DNA of 27,697 nucleotides from JAFDVN01 sp035758545 (lineage in GTDB: Bacteria; Acidobacteriota; Holophagae; Holophagales; Holophagaceae): NCBI GenBank assembly GCA_035758545.1, contig DASTWQ010000121.1:1-27697 (forward strand). The letters run 5' to 3'. The notes beneath the pieces were generated by a model. The model was not told the origin of the DNA. It saw only the letters and a program-made list of their open reading frames with translations, and did no database searches. Below, one piece after another: positions 7,342 through 13,870 of this stretch (position 1 is its first letter; each line of letters begins with the position of its first letter). A program made the position numbers and the translations under genes.

Positions 7342-9263
7342 GCCGGGGTGAGGGCCGGGTCGAGGCCCGGATCCGCGTCCTTCCCGCCGTCCACCGCCGG
7401 GGCGGTGGGGCCGCCCCCGGAGACCCGGGGCGGGAGCGTGCCGCCCTTCATGAGGATGTCCACGTCGTTTCCGTCCAGGGTCTCCCGCAGAAGCAGGGCC
7501 TCGGCGATGGCGACGAGGGCATCCCGCTTCTCGAGGATGATGCGCTTGGCCCGCTCGTAGTTGCGCATGACGATGTCATGCACCTCAGAGTCGATCATCC
7601 GGGCGGTCTCCTCGGAGAGATCCCGGCGCTGGCTGAAGTCCCGGCCGAGGAAGATCTCGTGCTGGTCGCCGCCGTAGTTCAGCGGGCCGAGCTTCTCGCT
7701 CATGCCGTACTGCGTGACCATGGCCTTGGCCATGTCCGTCGCCTGCTGGATGTCGTTGCTGGCGCCGGTGGAGAACTGATTGAAGAAGATCTCCTCGGCG
7801 ATGCGGCCGCCCATGCTGATTGCGATGCGGCCCTCCATGAACTCCTTGGTCGTGTTGTAACGGTCCCGCTCCGGCAGCTGCCAGGTGACGCCCAGGGCCC
7901 GGCCCCGGGGGATGATGGTCACCTTGTGGAGCGGATCGGCGCCGGGGATCACGGCGGCGAGGATGGTGTGGCCGGCCTCATGGTAGGCGGTGATCTTCTT
8001 GTCCTCTTCGGTCATGACCATGGACCGGCGCTCCGAGCCCATGTAGACCTTGTCCTTGGCGTTCTCGAAGTCGATCATCTCGACCCACTTCTTGTTGGAC
8101 CGGGCGGCGTAGAGGGCGGCCTCATTGCAGAGGTTCGCCAGGTCGGCGCCGGCGAAGCCGGGGGTGCCGCGGGCGATGACCTCCAGGTCCACGTCCGGGG
8201 CGAGGGGGATCTTGTTGGCGGTGTGCACCTTCAGGATCTCGAAGCGGCCCTTCACGTCGGGGCGGTCCACCACGACCCGGCGGTCGAAGCGGCCGGGGCG
8301 GAGCAGGGCGGGATCGAGCACGTCGGGGCGGTTCGTGGCGGCGATGAGGATGATGCCCTCGTTGCCTTCGAAGCCGTCCATCTCCACGAGGAGCTGGTTC
8401 AGGGTCTGCTCCCGCTCGTCGTGGCCGCCGCCCAGGCCGGCGCCGCGGTGGCGGCCGACGGCGTCGATCTCATCGATGAAGATGATGCAGGGGGCGTTCT
8501 TCTTGCCCTGCTCGAAGAGGTCGCGCACGCGGCTGGCGCCGACGCCCACGAACATCTCCACGAAGTCCGAGCCGGAGATGGAAAAGAACTGCACCTTGGC
8601 CTCGCCGGCGATGGCCCGGGCCAGCAGGGTCTTGCCGGTGCCCGGGGGGCCCACCAGCAGCACGCCCTTGGGGATCTTGCCGCCCAGCTTGGCGAACTTG
8701 CCGGGGTCCTTGAGGAAGTCGACGATCTCCTTCAGCTCCTCCTTGGCTTCCTCGCAGCCGGCGACGTCGGCGAAGGTGACGCGCTTGGCGCTGGCGGACA
8801 GGCCCTTGGCCTTGGCCTTGCCGAAGGAGAGGGCCTTGTTGCCGCCCACCTGGGCCTGGCGCATGAAGAAGAACCAGAGGGCCACGAAGACGATCAGCGG
8901 GCCCCAGAAGAGCAGGTAGACGGACCAGGAGTTGTCCGAGGGCTTCTGGGCGCTGAACTCGTCCAGCTGGCCCTCCTGCTTCCAGGAGAGGATCTTCGCG
9001 CCGAGGTCCTGCATGGGCGGCGCGATGGTCTTGAACTTGTCCACGTCCTGGCCCTGGGCGTTCTTCACCGCCTGGCGGTAGCTGCCCTCGATGTCGAGGC
9101 CGGACAGGGTGACGGTCTTGTACTTGCCCGCCTGGCCTTCCATGTAGAAGGTCGAGAAGGGGATCTCATTGACGCGGGTGGTCGGGGGGAACAGGCGGAA
9201 CACCATGACCAGCAGGGCGATGATGCCCAGCCAGACAAGGACGCTCTTCATCATCGAGTTCAA
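7338..9263 (-). CDS. ftsH: ATP-dependent zinc metalloprotease FtsH
   Basis: Membrane-anchored AAA+ protease that extracts and degrades membrane and regulatory proteins. Order along 641 residues: first membrane helix about 5-25, periplasmic segment to about 110, second helix about 115-136, Walker A GPPGTGKT at 205-212, Walker B IIFIDEIDA at about 260-268, SRH ATNRPDVLDPALLRPGRFDRR, zinc motif HEAGH at about 428-432, and the distal zinc-ligand region typical of FtsH. I choose TTG at 9263 because AGGAG lies 6 bases upstream and gives MNSMMKSVLVWL. The first ATG (9254) would be 15 bases from that site. An ATG at 9317 would precede the -10 box. Its own promoter is likely in the 70-bp gap after tilS. 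The stop overlaps folP. Confidence 0.97.
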   Translation of the reverse strand: MNSMMKSVLVWLGIIALLVMVFRLFPPTTRVNEIPFSTFYMEGQAGKYKTVTLSGLDIEGSYRQAVKNAQGQDVDKFKTIAPPMQDLGAKILSWKQEGQLDEFSAQKPSDNSWSVYLLFWGPLIVFVALWFFFMRQAQVGGNKALSFGKAKAKGLSASAKRVTFADVAGCEEAKEELKEIVDFLKDPGKFAKLGGKIPKGVLLVGPPGTGKTLLARAIAGEAKVQFFSISGSDFVEMFVGVGASRVRDLFEQGKKNAPCIIFIDEIDAVGRHRGAGLGGGHDEREQTLNQLLVEMDGFEGNEGIILIAATNRPDVLDPALLRPGRFDRRVVVDRPDVKGRFEILKVHTANKIPLAPDVDLEVIARGTPGFAGADLANLCNEAALYAARSNKKWVEMIDFENAKDKVYMGSERRSMVMTEEDKKITAYHEAGHTILAAVIPGADPLHKVTIIPRGRALGVTWQLPERDRYNTTKEFMEGRIAISMGGRIAEEIFFNQFSTGASNDIQQATDMAKAMVTQYGMSEKLGPLNYGGDQHEIFLGRDFSQRRDLSEETARMIDSEVHDIVMRNYERAKRIILEKRDALVAIAEALLLRETLDGNDVDILMKGGTLPPRVSGGGPTAPAVDGGKDADPGLDPALTPA

Positions 9264-9297
9264 TGGCGGCTCCTGGGGCTTTTCCGGCCCATCCTCG

Positions 9298-9303
9298 ATT
9301 CTA
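9298..9303 (-). promoter_or_regulatory. Putative -10 box for ftsH
   Basis: TAGAAT on the minus strand, 34 bases upstream of the TTG start of ftsH, in the only sizeable gap between tilS and ftsH. It implies a leader of roughly 28 bases containing the AGGAG site. No clear -35 hexamer is seen at the expected distance. Confidence 0.4.
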
Positions 9304-9332
9304 CAGCCTCGGCGCAAGCGGCGCCGCGCGCA

Positions 9333-10307
9333 TCACCCCATTCGATGCAGGTACGCGCCATCCGGTTCGGGGTTCAGGGAGAAATTTCCCCAGGTCCGCT
9401 CCGCGGTGACCGGCCCGTGACCCGAGAGGCGCTCCCGGAGCCAGGGCGCCAGAGCCCGCAGGGCGGCGGCCTCCCGGGGCCAGCCCAGGCGGCGGAAGGC
9501 CAGTTCCAGGGTGCCGCGCAGGCGGGCCTCGCTCCAGGCGCCGCGCTGGAGCCAGAGGGCGCTTTCGGCCAGCCGCCAGGACCGGCCCTCCTCGGCGGCG
9601 AGGCCCTCCTCCGCCAACTCCCGCAGCTCACGCACCTGGAGGTGCGTCTCCCACAGGTGGCGGTCCAGGAGCGGAGCCTCCTCCCGGAGGCCCTCCAGCA
9701 GCTTCCGCCAGCGGTTCCGGGCGGTGAAGGGCTCCGCGTTGCTGGTGTCCTCCCGCCAGGGCAGGCCCCGGCCTGACAGGTAGCGCCTGAGGGAGTCCCG
9801 GCGGCACTCGATGAGGGGCGACCACCGGATCCCCTGGCGCGCGGGAAGGGGTGTGAGGGCGCCGGCGCCGCCGCCCCGCTGGAGCCGCAGCAGCACCGTC
9901 TCCGTGTGGTCGTCCTGGGTGTGGCCGGTGGCGACGACCGCCGCACCGCAGGCCTCGGCCTCGGCCCTGAGCCAGGCCCAGCGGAGGTCCCGGGCGGCGG
10001 TCTCGAGCCCGAGCCCGGCCCGCGCCGCATGCCCCGTCACGTCCAGGCAGGCCTCCGCCAGATCCAGGTCCAGGTTCCTCGCCAGGTCCCGCACGAAGGC
10101 GGCGTCCTCCGTGGATTCGGCGCGCAGGCCGTGGTCCGCGTGGGCGAGGCTGAGCTCCAGGCCGAGGCTCTTCCGGAGGGACCAGAGCAGGGCGAGCAGC
10201 GCTGTGGAGTCCCCTCCGCCGCTGAGGGCCAGCAGCACCTTGACGCCCTCGACGCCGTCGCCGCGCCGGCGGATCTGGGCGAGGACATCGGCTTCGTAGC
10301 GGTTCAT
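9333..10307 (-). CDS. tilS: tRNA(Ile)-lysidine synthetase TilS
   Basis: ATP-dependent enzyme that converts C34 of the CAU-anticodon tRNA-Ile to lysidine, switching decoding from AUG to AUA. The N-type PP-loop SGGGDS is at residues 29-34. AHADHGLR, ATGHTQDDHTETVLLRLQRG and EDTSNAEPFTARNRWRKLLE follow in the family order. At 324 residues it is of the short type, with a reduced C-terminal region compared with E. coli TilS (about 430). The ATG at 10307 lies 4 bases after the bshB1 stop. The tilS-ftsH neighbourhood is common in many bacteria, which adds support. Confidence 0.94.
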   Translation of the reverse strand: MNRYEADVLAQIRRRGDGVEGVKVLLALSGGGDSTALLALLWSLRKSLGLELSLAHADHGLRAESTEDAAFVRDLARNLDLDLAEACLDVTGHAARAGLGLETAARDLRWAWLRAEAEACGAAVVATGHTQDDHTETVLLRLQRGGGAGALTPLPARQGIRWSPLIECRRDSLRRYLSGRGLPWREDTSNAEPFTARNRWRKLLEGLREEAPLLDRHLWETHLQVRELRELAEEGLAAEEGRSWRLAESALWLQRGAWSEARLRGTLELAFRRLGWPREAAALRALAPWLRERLSGHGPVTAERTWGNFSLNPEPDGAYLHRMG

Positions 10308-10311
10308 GGCC

Positions 10312-11025
10312 TCAGCGCAGCCTCGCGTGGAGGTCCAGCAGGGCGGCGGGCACCGGCCGCTCGCAGAAGAGGGCCTCGGCCCAGTCGCACATCAGGAGGG
10401 AGCCCCAGTGCATGGCCCGGCCCTCCACGCCGCGGCGGAAGGCCGGATGGGCGATGCGGGTGGGCGGCTTGGAGGGATCGTCCGTGAACTGGCTGCCGAA
10501 GGCGTCGAAGGCCGCCATGCGCCGGGCCCACTGCTCGCTCACATCGAAGAGCAGCTCCGGCACGGCGGGCGTCTCGCCGCCGACCCAGGCCACGGCCTTG
10601 GGCCGCCAGGGCTCCCCTTCGCAGGGATAGTTCTTCAGCCCGGCGTAGTAGGCGGCCTCCCGACCCAGGCGATGGGCCCGGCGGTGGTCCGGATGGCGGT
10701 CCTCCGGCGCCGGCAGGATGAGCACCTCCGGCTGGAGGCGCCGCAGCTCGGCCATGAGGCGGAGGCGGTAGGCCTCGTCCTCGGTGAAGCGCCCGTCGGG
10801 GAAGTCGAGGAGGATCCGCTCGACGCCGAGGATCCGCGCGGCCTCCAGGGCCTCCGCACGGCGAGTCTCCGGGGTGCCCCGGGTGCCGAGATCGCCGGTG
10901 GTGAGGTCCAGGATGGCGGCCTTCAGCCCACGGTCCCCGCAGCGGGCCAGCAGCCCGCCTACATGGACTTCCGCATCGTCTGGGTGCGCGCCGAGCACTA
11001 GGACGTCCAAGGTTCCTCCATTCAT
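10312..11025 (-). CDS. bshB1: Bacillithiol biosynthesis deacetylase BshB1
   Basis: LmbE/PIG-L-type zinc deacetylase that removes the acetyl group of GlcNAc-malate in bacillithiol synthesis. Zinc-site motifs are visible: AHPDD at residues 13-17 and HPDH at 111-114. DLTTGDLGTRGT, EALEAARILGVE, LDFPDGR and the distal FGSQF segment fit BshB1 rather than mycothiol MshB. The 237-residue length is right. Two starts are possible. ATG at 11025 has GAGGTG 5 bases upstream and overlaps the preceding short ORF as ATGA. TTG at 11010 has GGAGGA just upstream and begins at LDVLVLGAHP. I use the ATG. bshC lies upstream; bshA is not in the window. Confidence 0.93.
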   Translation of the reverse strand: MNGGTLDVLVLGAHPDDAEVHVGGLLARCGDRGLKAAILDLTTGDLGTRGTPETRRAEALEAARILGVERILLDFPDGRFTEDEAYRLRLMAELRRLQPEVLILPAPEDRHPDHRRAHRLGREAAYYAGLKNYPCEGEPWRPKAVAWVGGETPAVPELLFDVSEQWARRMAAFDAFGSQFTDDPSKPPTRIAHPAFRRGVEGRAMHWGSLLMCDWAEALFCERPVPAALLDLHARLR

Positions 11026-11055
11026 CGTGTCACCTCGTCACACGCGCGCACCCAG
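10980..11055. repeat. 12-bp perfect inverted repeat at the bshB1 start
   Basis: The plus-strand arm at 10980-10991 (ctgggtgcgcgc) is the exact reverse complement of 11044-11055 (gcgcgcacccag), with 52 bases between. The loop holds both candidate start codons and both ribosome-site-like stretches of bshB1. In mRNA the pair could present or hide the start region. It may instead be a by-product of the local duplication. Confidence 0.5.
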
Positions 11056-11142
11056 GCTGGCCTCGGATCACGCATCGTCCTGGCCGGGGCAAGCTCCGGG
11101 TGCGCGCCGAGGACGAGGACATCGAGGCTCATGGTTCCTCCA
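10982..11142. repeat. Imperfect direct repeat of the bshB1 5' end
   Basis: Copy A is at 10982-11020 and copy B at 11098-11142. The 14-mer gggtgcgcgccgag occurs at 10982-10995 and 11098-11111, and the 10-mer ggttcctcca at 11011-11020 and 11133-11142. The sequence between them is similar apart from a 6-base gap. A third shared word, cgcatcgtc, recurs at 10972-10980 and 11071-11079 with a different offset, which suggests a short insertion in copy B. On the coding strand both copies encode LDVLVLGAHP behind a GGAGGAACC stretch. Confidence 0.8.
11022..11132 (-). pseudogene. 36-residue remnant ORF duplicating the bshB1 N-terminus
   Basis: The ATG at 11132 overlaps the bshC stop (ATGA) and the TGA at 11024-11022 overlaps the bshB1 ATG (ATGA), so the ORF bridges the two genes exactly. 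Its first residues MSLDVLVLGAHPE repeat the bshB1 start (LDVLVLGAHPDD), then diverge into about 23 residues with no family features. It has a GGAGGA ribosome site. The simplest reading is a decayed partial duplication of the bshB1 5' end. The leftover frame may still carry ribosomes from bshC to bshB1. It could be a translated leader, but nothing suggests a functional peptide. Confidence 0.6.
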
Positions 11143-12301
11143 CCAGATGCAGATCGCCGCCCCTCCGGAGGGCGTCCAGGATGCGGTCCAGCAGGGCACC
11201 GTCCCGGAGCCACAGGAGGCCGGGGATCACGCGCTCCTGATCCTGGCCGAAGGGGAAGAGGGCCTGGCGGAGCCGCTCCGGCTCGCCACCCAGGACACCC
11301 GCCGCGACCTCCCGGGCCAGGCGGCGGTCCAGCTTCTCCAGGCGCGCCCGGCTGCGGGCCAGCTCCGCTCGGAACCGCGCCGCGAGGGGGGCGCTCCAGG
11401 CGGGATCCGGCGCCGGGTCCGGCAGCTTGGACGAGGGCCGGGCCGCGTCCGGCACGGCGAAGGCGGACCAGTCGCCGGCCTTCAGGGCGCCGAGCTGCGC
11501 GGGCTCGAGGCGGGCGCCCCGGGGCAGCACGAAGACCCGCGGTCGCGCCAGGATGCGCGGCGCCGTCAGCCCCACCCGCTCCCAGAGAGGCTCCACCAGC
11601 CGCCAGTAGGCCCGCTCGGAAGGGCCGAGCACCACGGCGGCCACCGGCAGCATCAGGGACTGCATGAGGGGGCGCAGGGCGGCGCCGGGGCTGAGCCAGT
11701 GGCCTGGGGGCAGCGGGGCGCCAGTCTCCAGGCGCCGGCGCAGGCCGGTGGCGGGATCCAGGCTGAACCAGGGGGACTGGGCCCGAGGATCCAGGGGCGA
11801 GGGCGTGCCCGCCCGCTCCAGGCGCTCCGCCTGGGCCGCGAGATCCCGTTCCAGATTCAGGCTCCGCCAGCGGAGGAGGGTGTCCTGCACGGGAGTCCGC
11901 ACCGCCGGGTCCGTGGGCGAGAAGGGGCGGATGCCCCGGGCCCAGAGCGGCGCGCCCAGGGCCAGGGCGTGGTCCCGCAGCGTGCCTTCCGCGGCGGGCA
12001 CCGCGCCCCAGAGGCCCTCGGCCTCCCGCTGGTGCTCCGCCGTCCAGGGCAGCCAGCCGGTGGCGGTGCCCGGCGGCGCGTCGAAGCGGAAGCGGTGGCG
12101 CCTCAGGCGGGATCCGTCGATGCCCACCACGGAGGCCACCTCCAGCCGGTCGTGGTCCTCGTCCGCCAGCCAGTGCACCGCCTCGGCGCCGCTCCGCTCC
12201 GCCTCGGCGAGGGCCGCCAGGGCCTTCACGACCGCGAGGGCCGGGCTCCAGCCCGCGCCGATCTGCTGGCCGGTGGCGACGACGGGGCGGGGCTCGGGCA
12301 T
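11129..12301 (-). CDS. bshC: Putative cysteine ligase BshC (bacillithiol), short form
   Basis: BshC is thought to add cysteine to GlcN-malate in the last step of bacillithiol synthesis. Recognisable family segments are VVATGQQIGAGWSPALAVVKALAAL at the N-terminus, VHWLADEDHDRLEVASV, ALRPLMQSLMLPVAAVVLGPSERAYW in the middle, and the basic helical C-terminal part with LARSRARLEKLDRRL. At 390 residues it is well below the roughly 540 of Bacillus BshC. It starts almost directly at TGQQ and lacks the usual preceding segment. The ATG at 12301 has no ribosome site and sits 7 bases after a TAGGCT -10 box, suggesting a leaderless message. Downstream bshB1 supports the call. Confidence 0.85.
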   Translation of the reverse strand: MPEPRPVVATGQQIGAGWSPALAVVKALAALAEAERSGAEAVHWLADEDHDRLEVASVVGIDGSRLRRHRFRFDAPPGTATGWLPWTAEHQREAEGLWGAVPAAEGTLRDHALALGAPLWARGIRPFSPTDPAVRTPVQDTLLRWRSLNLERDLAAQAERLERAGTPSPLDPRAQSPWFSLDPATGLRRRLETGAPLPPGHWLSPGAALRPLMQSLMLPVAAVVLGPSERAYWRLVEPLWERVGLTAPRILARPRVFVLPRGARLEPAQLGALKAGDWSAFAVPDAARPSSKLPDPAPDPAWSAPLAARFRAELARSRARLEKLDRRLAREVAAGVLGGEPERLRQALFPFGQDQERVIPGLLWLRDGALLDRILDALRRGGDLHLVEEP

Positions 12302-12308
12302 GCCCTTG

Positions 12309-12318
12309 AGCCTACCCT
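12309..12318. promoter_or_regulatory. Symmetric divergent -10 element, bshC and hypothetical gene
   Basis: The plus-strand string agcctaccct contains TACCCT reading right (12313-12318) and TAGGCT reading left (12314-12309), sharing their TA. The right-hand ATG is 6 bases away and the left-hand ATG 7 bases away, so transcription from either box would start at or next to the codon. The whole intergenic region is 23 bp and has no Shine-Dalgarno on either side. The same layout recurs at 17545-17554. Confidence 0.5.
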
Positions 12319-12324
12319 GTTTGC

Positions 12325-12789
12325 ATGGACGCCTTCGCCCTCGAACCCTGGATCCCCCCCACGGCGCCGGACTTGGCGCGGGTGGCCATGGACGCGGCGG
12401 ATGAGGAGGACGTGGCGCGGCTCGACGCCTGGCCCGAGGCGGACAAGGGGGGAATCCGCTTCGGCGGCCTGCCGCCCTTCCTGGCCTGGCGGGGCACGCA
12501 GGGCGGCCGGACCCACCTGGTCCTGGTGCAGCCCCGGGAGGTGGGTGCCCTGGTGCCCGGCGCCCGCACGGCGCCGCTGCCGCCCCGGTGGCTGGAGGCC
12601 CTCGACCTGGAGAGCCTCGCGCGCCCCCTGCGGCACCATCCGGACTTGGCGGGCTGCGCCGTCCATGTGGTGAGCCTGCCCGCCTCCGGCGAGGCCAAGG
12701 TCCGCAGCGCGGGCGAAGACGCGCCGGAGCTCGTGGCCGCCGTGCTGGACCGGGTCAGCGGCGTGAAGGTCTGGCGCTTCGCGGACTGA
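12325..12789 (+). CDS. Hypothetical protein, 154 residues
   Basis: I do not recognise this family. The protein is soluble-looking, rich in Ala, Pro and acidic residues in the first third, and has no signal peptide or membrane segment. The centre (RFGGLPPFLAWRGTQGGRTHLVLVQPREVGALVPG) and the end (LVAAVLDRVSGVKVWRFAD) look like beta strands and an amphipathic helix of a compact domain. It diverges from bshC across a 23-bp gap with a shared -10 element and no ribosome site, so it is probably leaderless. The start is fixed by that spacing. Codon usage matches the neighbours. It converges on the GAPDH genes. Coding status is well supported; function is unknown. Confidence 0.75.
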   Translation: MDAFALEPWIPPTAPDLARVAMDAADEEDVARLDAWPEADKGGIRFGGLPPFLAWRGTQGGRTHLVLVQPREVGALVPGARTAPLPPRWLEALDLESLARPLRHHPDLAGCAVHVVSLPASGEAKVRSAGEDAPELVAAVLDRVSGVKVWRFAD

Positions 12790-12797
12790 GGCGCGTC

Positions 12798-12824
12798 ACT
12801 CCGCCTGTGGCACCCGGGCGGAGT
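12798..12824. terminator. Hairpin between convergent genes
   Basis: Arms actccgcc (12798-12805) and ggcggagt (12817-12824) form an 8-bp perfect stem with an 11-base loop in the 71-bp gap between the hypothetical gene and the convergent GAPDH paralogue. There is no T tract on either strand, so it is at most a weak terminator or an mRNA 3'-end stabiliser. Confidence 0.3.
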
Positions 12825-12860
12825 TGACGCCAGCCTGCGAAGCGCCGTCCCCGGATGGAT

Positions 12861-13868
12861 TCACGTCGATTGGGCCACCTGGACGACAAGCTCCGCCAGG
12901 CGGGCAGCATAGCCGGTCTCATTGTCGTGCCATCCCACCACCTTCACGAACCGATCCCCGAGCAGGCGCGTCAGGTCCAGGTCCATGACGACGCTCTCGG
13001 CCCGGCCGATGAAGTCGCTGGAGACGGCACCCTGGTGGGCGAGGGCGAGGAGGCCCTGCATCGGCCCCTCTGCCGCCGCCAGGAAGGCGGCGTTCACGGC
13101 CTCCACCGTGGCCGGGCGCTTCAGGGTCGCGGTGACGTCCACCAGGTTCACGCTCAGGGTGGGCACCCGCAGGGCCGACCCTGTGAAGCCCGGCGGCAGG
13201 TCAGGCATGGCCCGGTGCAGGGCGCCGAAGGCGGAGCTGGTGGTGGGGATGATGTTGCGGAAGGCCGCCCGGGCCCGGCGGCGGTCCTTGTGGGGCAGGT
13301 CCAGGAGCCGCTGGTCGTTGGTGGCCACATGCACGGTGCTCATGCCGGCGGCCTCGAGGCCGAAGGCGGCCTCCAGCACGGCGAGCATGGGGGCCGTGGC
13401 GTGGGCGGTGCAGCTGGCGTTGGAGATCACCCGGTGCCGGGCCAGATCCAGGTCCCGGCCGTTCACCGGCGCGATGACGACGAAATCCGCGTCCGCCGAT
13501 GGCGCGCTGATGATCGTGTGGCGCACCGGCCCCCGCAGGTGCCGCGCGGCGGCTTCCCGGGCGGTGAAGCGGCCGCTGCTCTCCACCGCCACCCGGACGC
13601 CGAGCTCCGGGAAGGGCAGCTCCGCCGGATCGGTGCCATGGAACAGCGGCACCGGCTGCCCTTCGAGGACGACGAAGTCCCGCCCGCCCTCCTGGCGGCC
13701 CTCGATGCGCAGCGGCGAGGCGCCGTGGACGGTGTCGTGGCGCAGCAGATGGACGACGGTCCGCAGGTCCGCAGGGTCGTTGAGGGCCGCCAGGAGGCCC
13801 GCATGGGACGCCGCGAGGTGCCGCACCAGCAGCCGCCCGATGCGGCCCAGCCCGTTGACGCCGACCAT
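12861..13868 (-). CDS. Divergent GAPDH-family dehydrogenase (second paralogue)
   Basis: The 335-residue protein has the GAPDH fold pattern: VGVNGLGRIGR for NAD(P) binding, SNASC with the catalytic Cys (C153), TVHVATNDQ with the catalytic His (H180), LRVPT and WHDNETGYA. Several otherwise conserved positions differ from gapA next door. CTTNC becomes CTAHA, ECTGHFTKKKAA becomes ESSGRFTAREAA, and the phosphate-binding STGAAKA becomes TSSAFGA. Loss of the STGAAKA motif is also seen in erythrose-4-phosphate dehydrogenase (Epd), so Epd, a NADP-linked form or another aldehyde dehydrogenase are all possible. It starts 2 bases after the gapA stop, so the two are co-transcribed. Glycolytic activity should not be assumed. 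Confidence 0.88.
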   Translation of the reverse strand: MVGVNGLGRIGRLLVRHLAASHAGLLAALNDPADLRTVVHLLRHDTVHGASPLRIEGRQEGGRDFVVLEGQPVPLFHGTDPAELPFPELGVRVAVESSGRFTAREAAARHLRGPVRHTIISAPSADADFVVIAPVNGRDLDLARHRVISNASCTAHATAPMLAVLEAAFGLEAAGMSTVHVATNDQRLLDLPHKDRRRARAAFRNIIPTTSSAFGALHRAMPDLPPGFTGSALRVPTLSVNLVDVTATLKRPATVEAVNAAFLAAAEGPMQGLLALAHQGAVSSDFIGRAESVVMDLDLTRLLGDRFVKVVGWHDNETGYAARLAELVVQVAQST

Positions 13869-13870
13869 GC

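Noticed and set aside
7578..9776. 732-codon plus-strand frame opposite ftsH and tilS
   Set aside because: Antisense shadow of ftsH with repetitive Gly/Asp/Val/Leu composition and no recognisable domain.
11022..11132. The 36-residue ORF as a functional small protein
   Set aside because: Only the first residues are meaningful, and they copy the bshB1 start. The remainder shows no structure or motif. Kept as a remnant, with possible use as a translational bridge.
12798..12824. Hairpin as a riboswitch or strong terminator
   Set aside because: Only 8 bp of stem, a loop of 11, no T tract, and placed between convergent 3' ends. Kept only as a weak feature.
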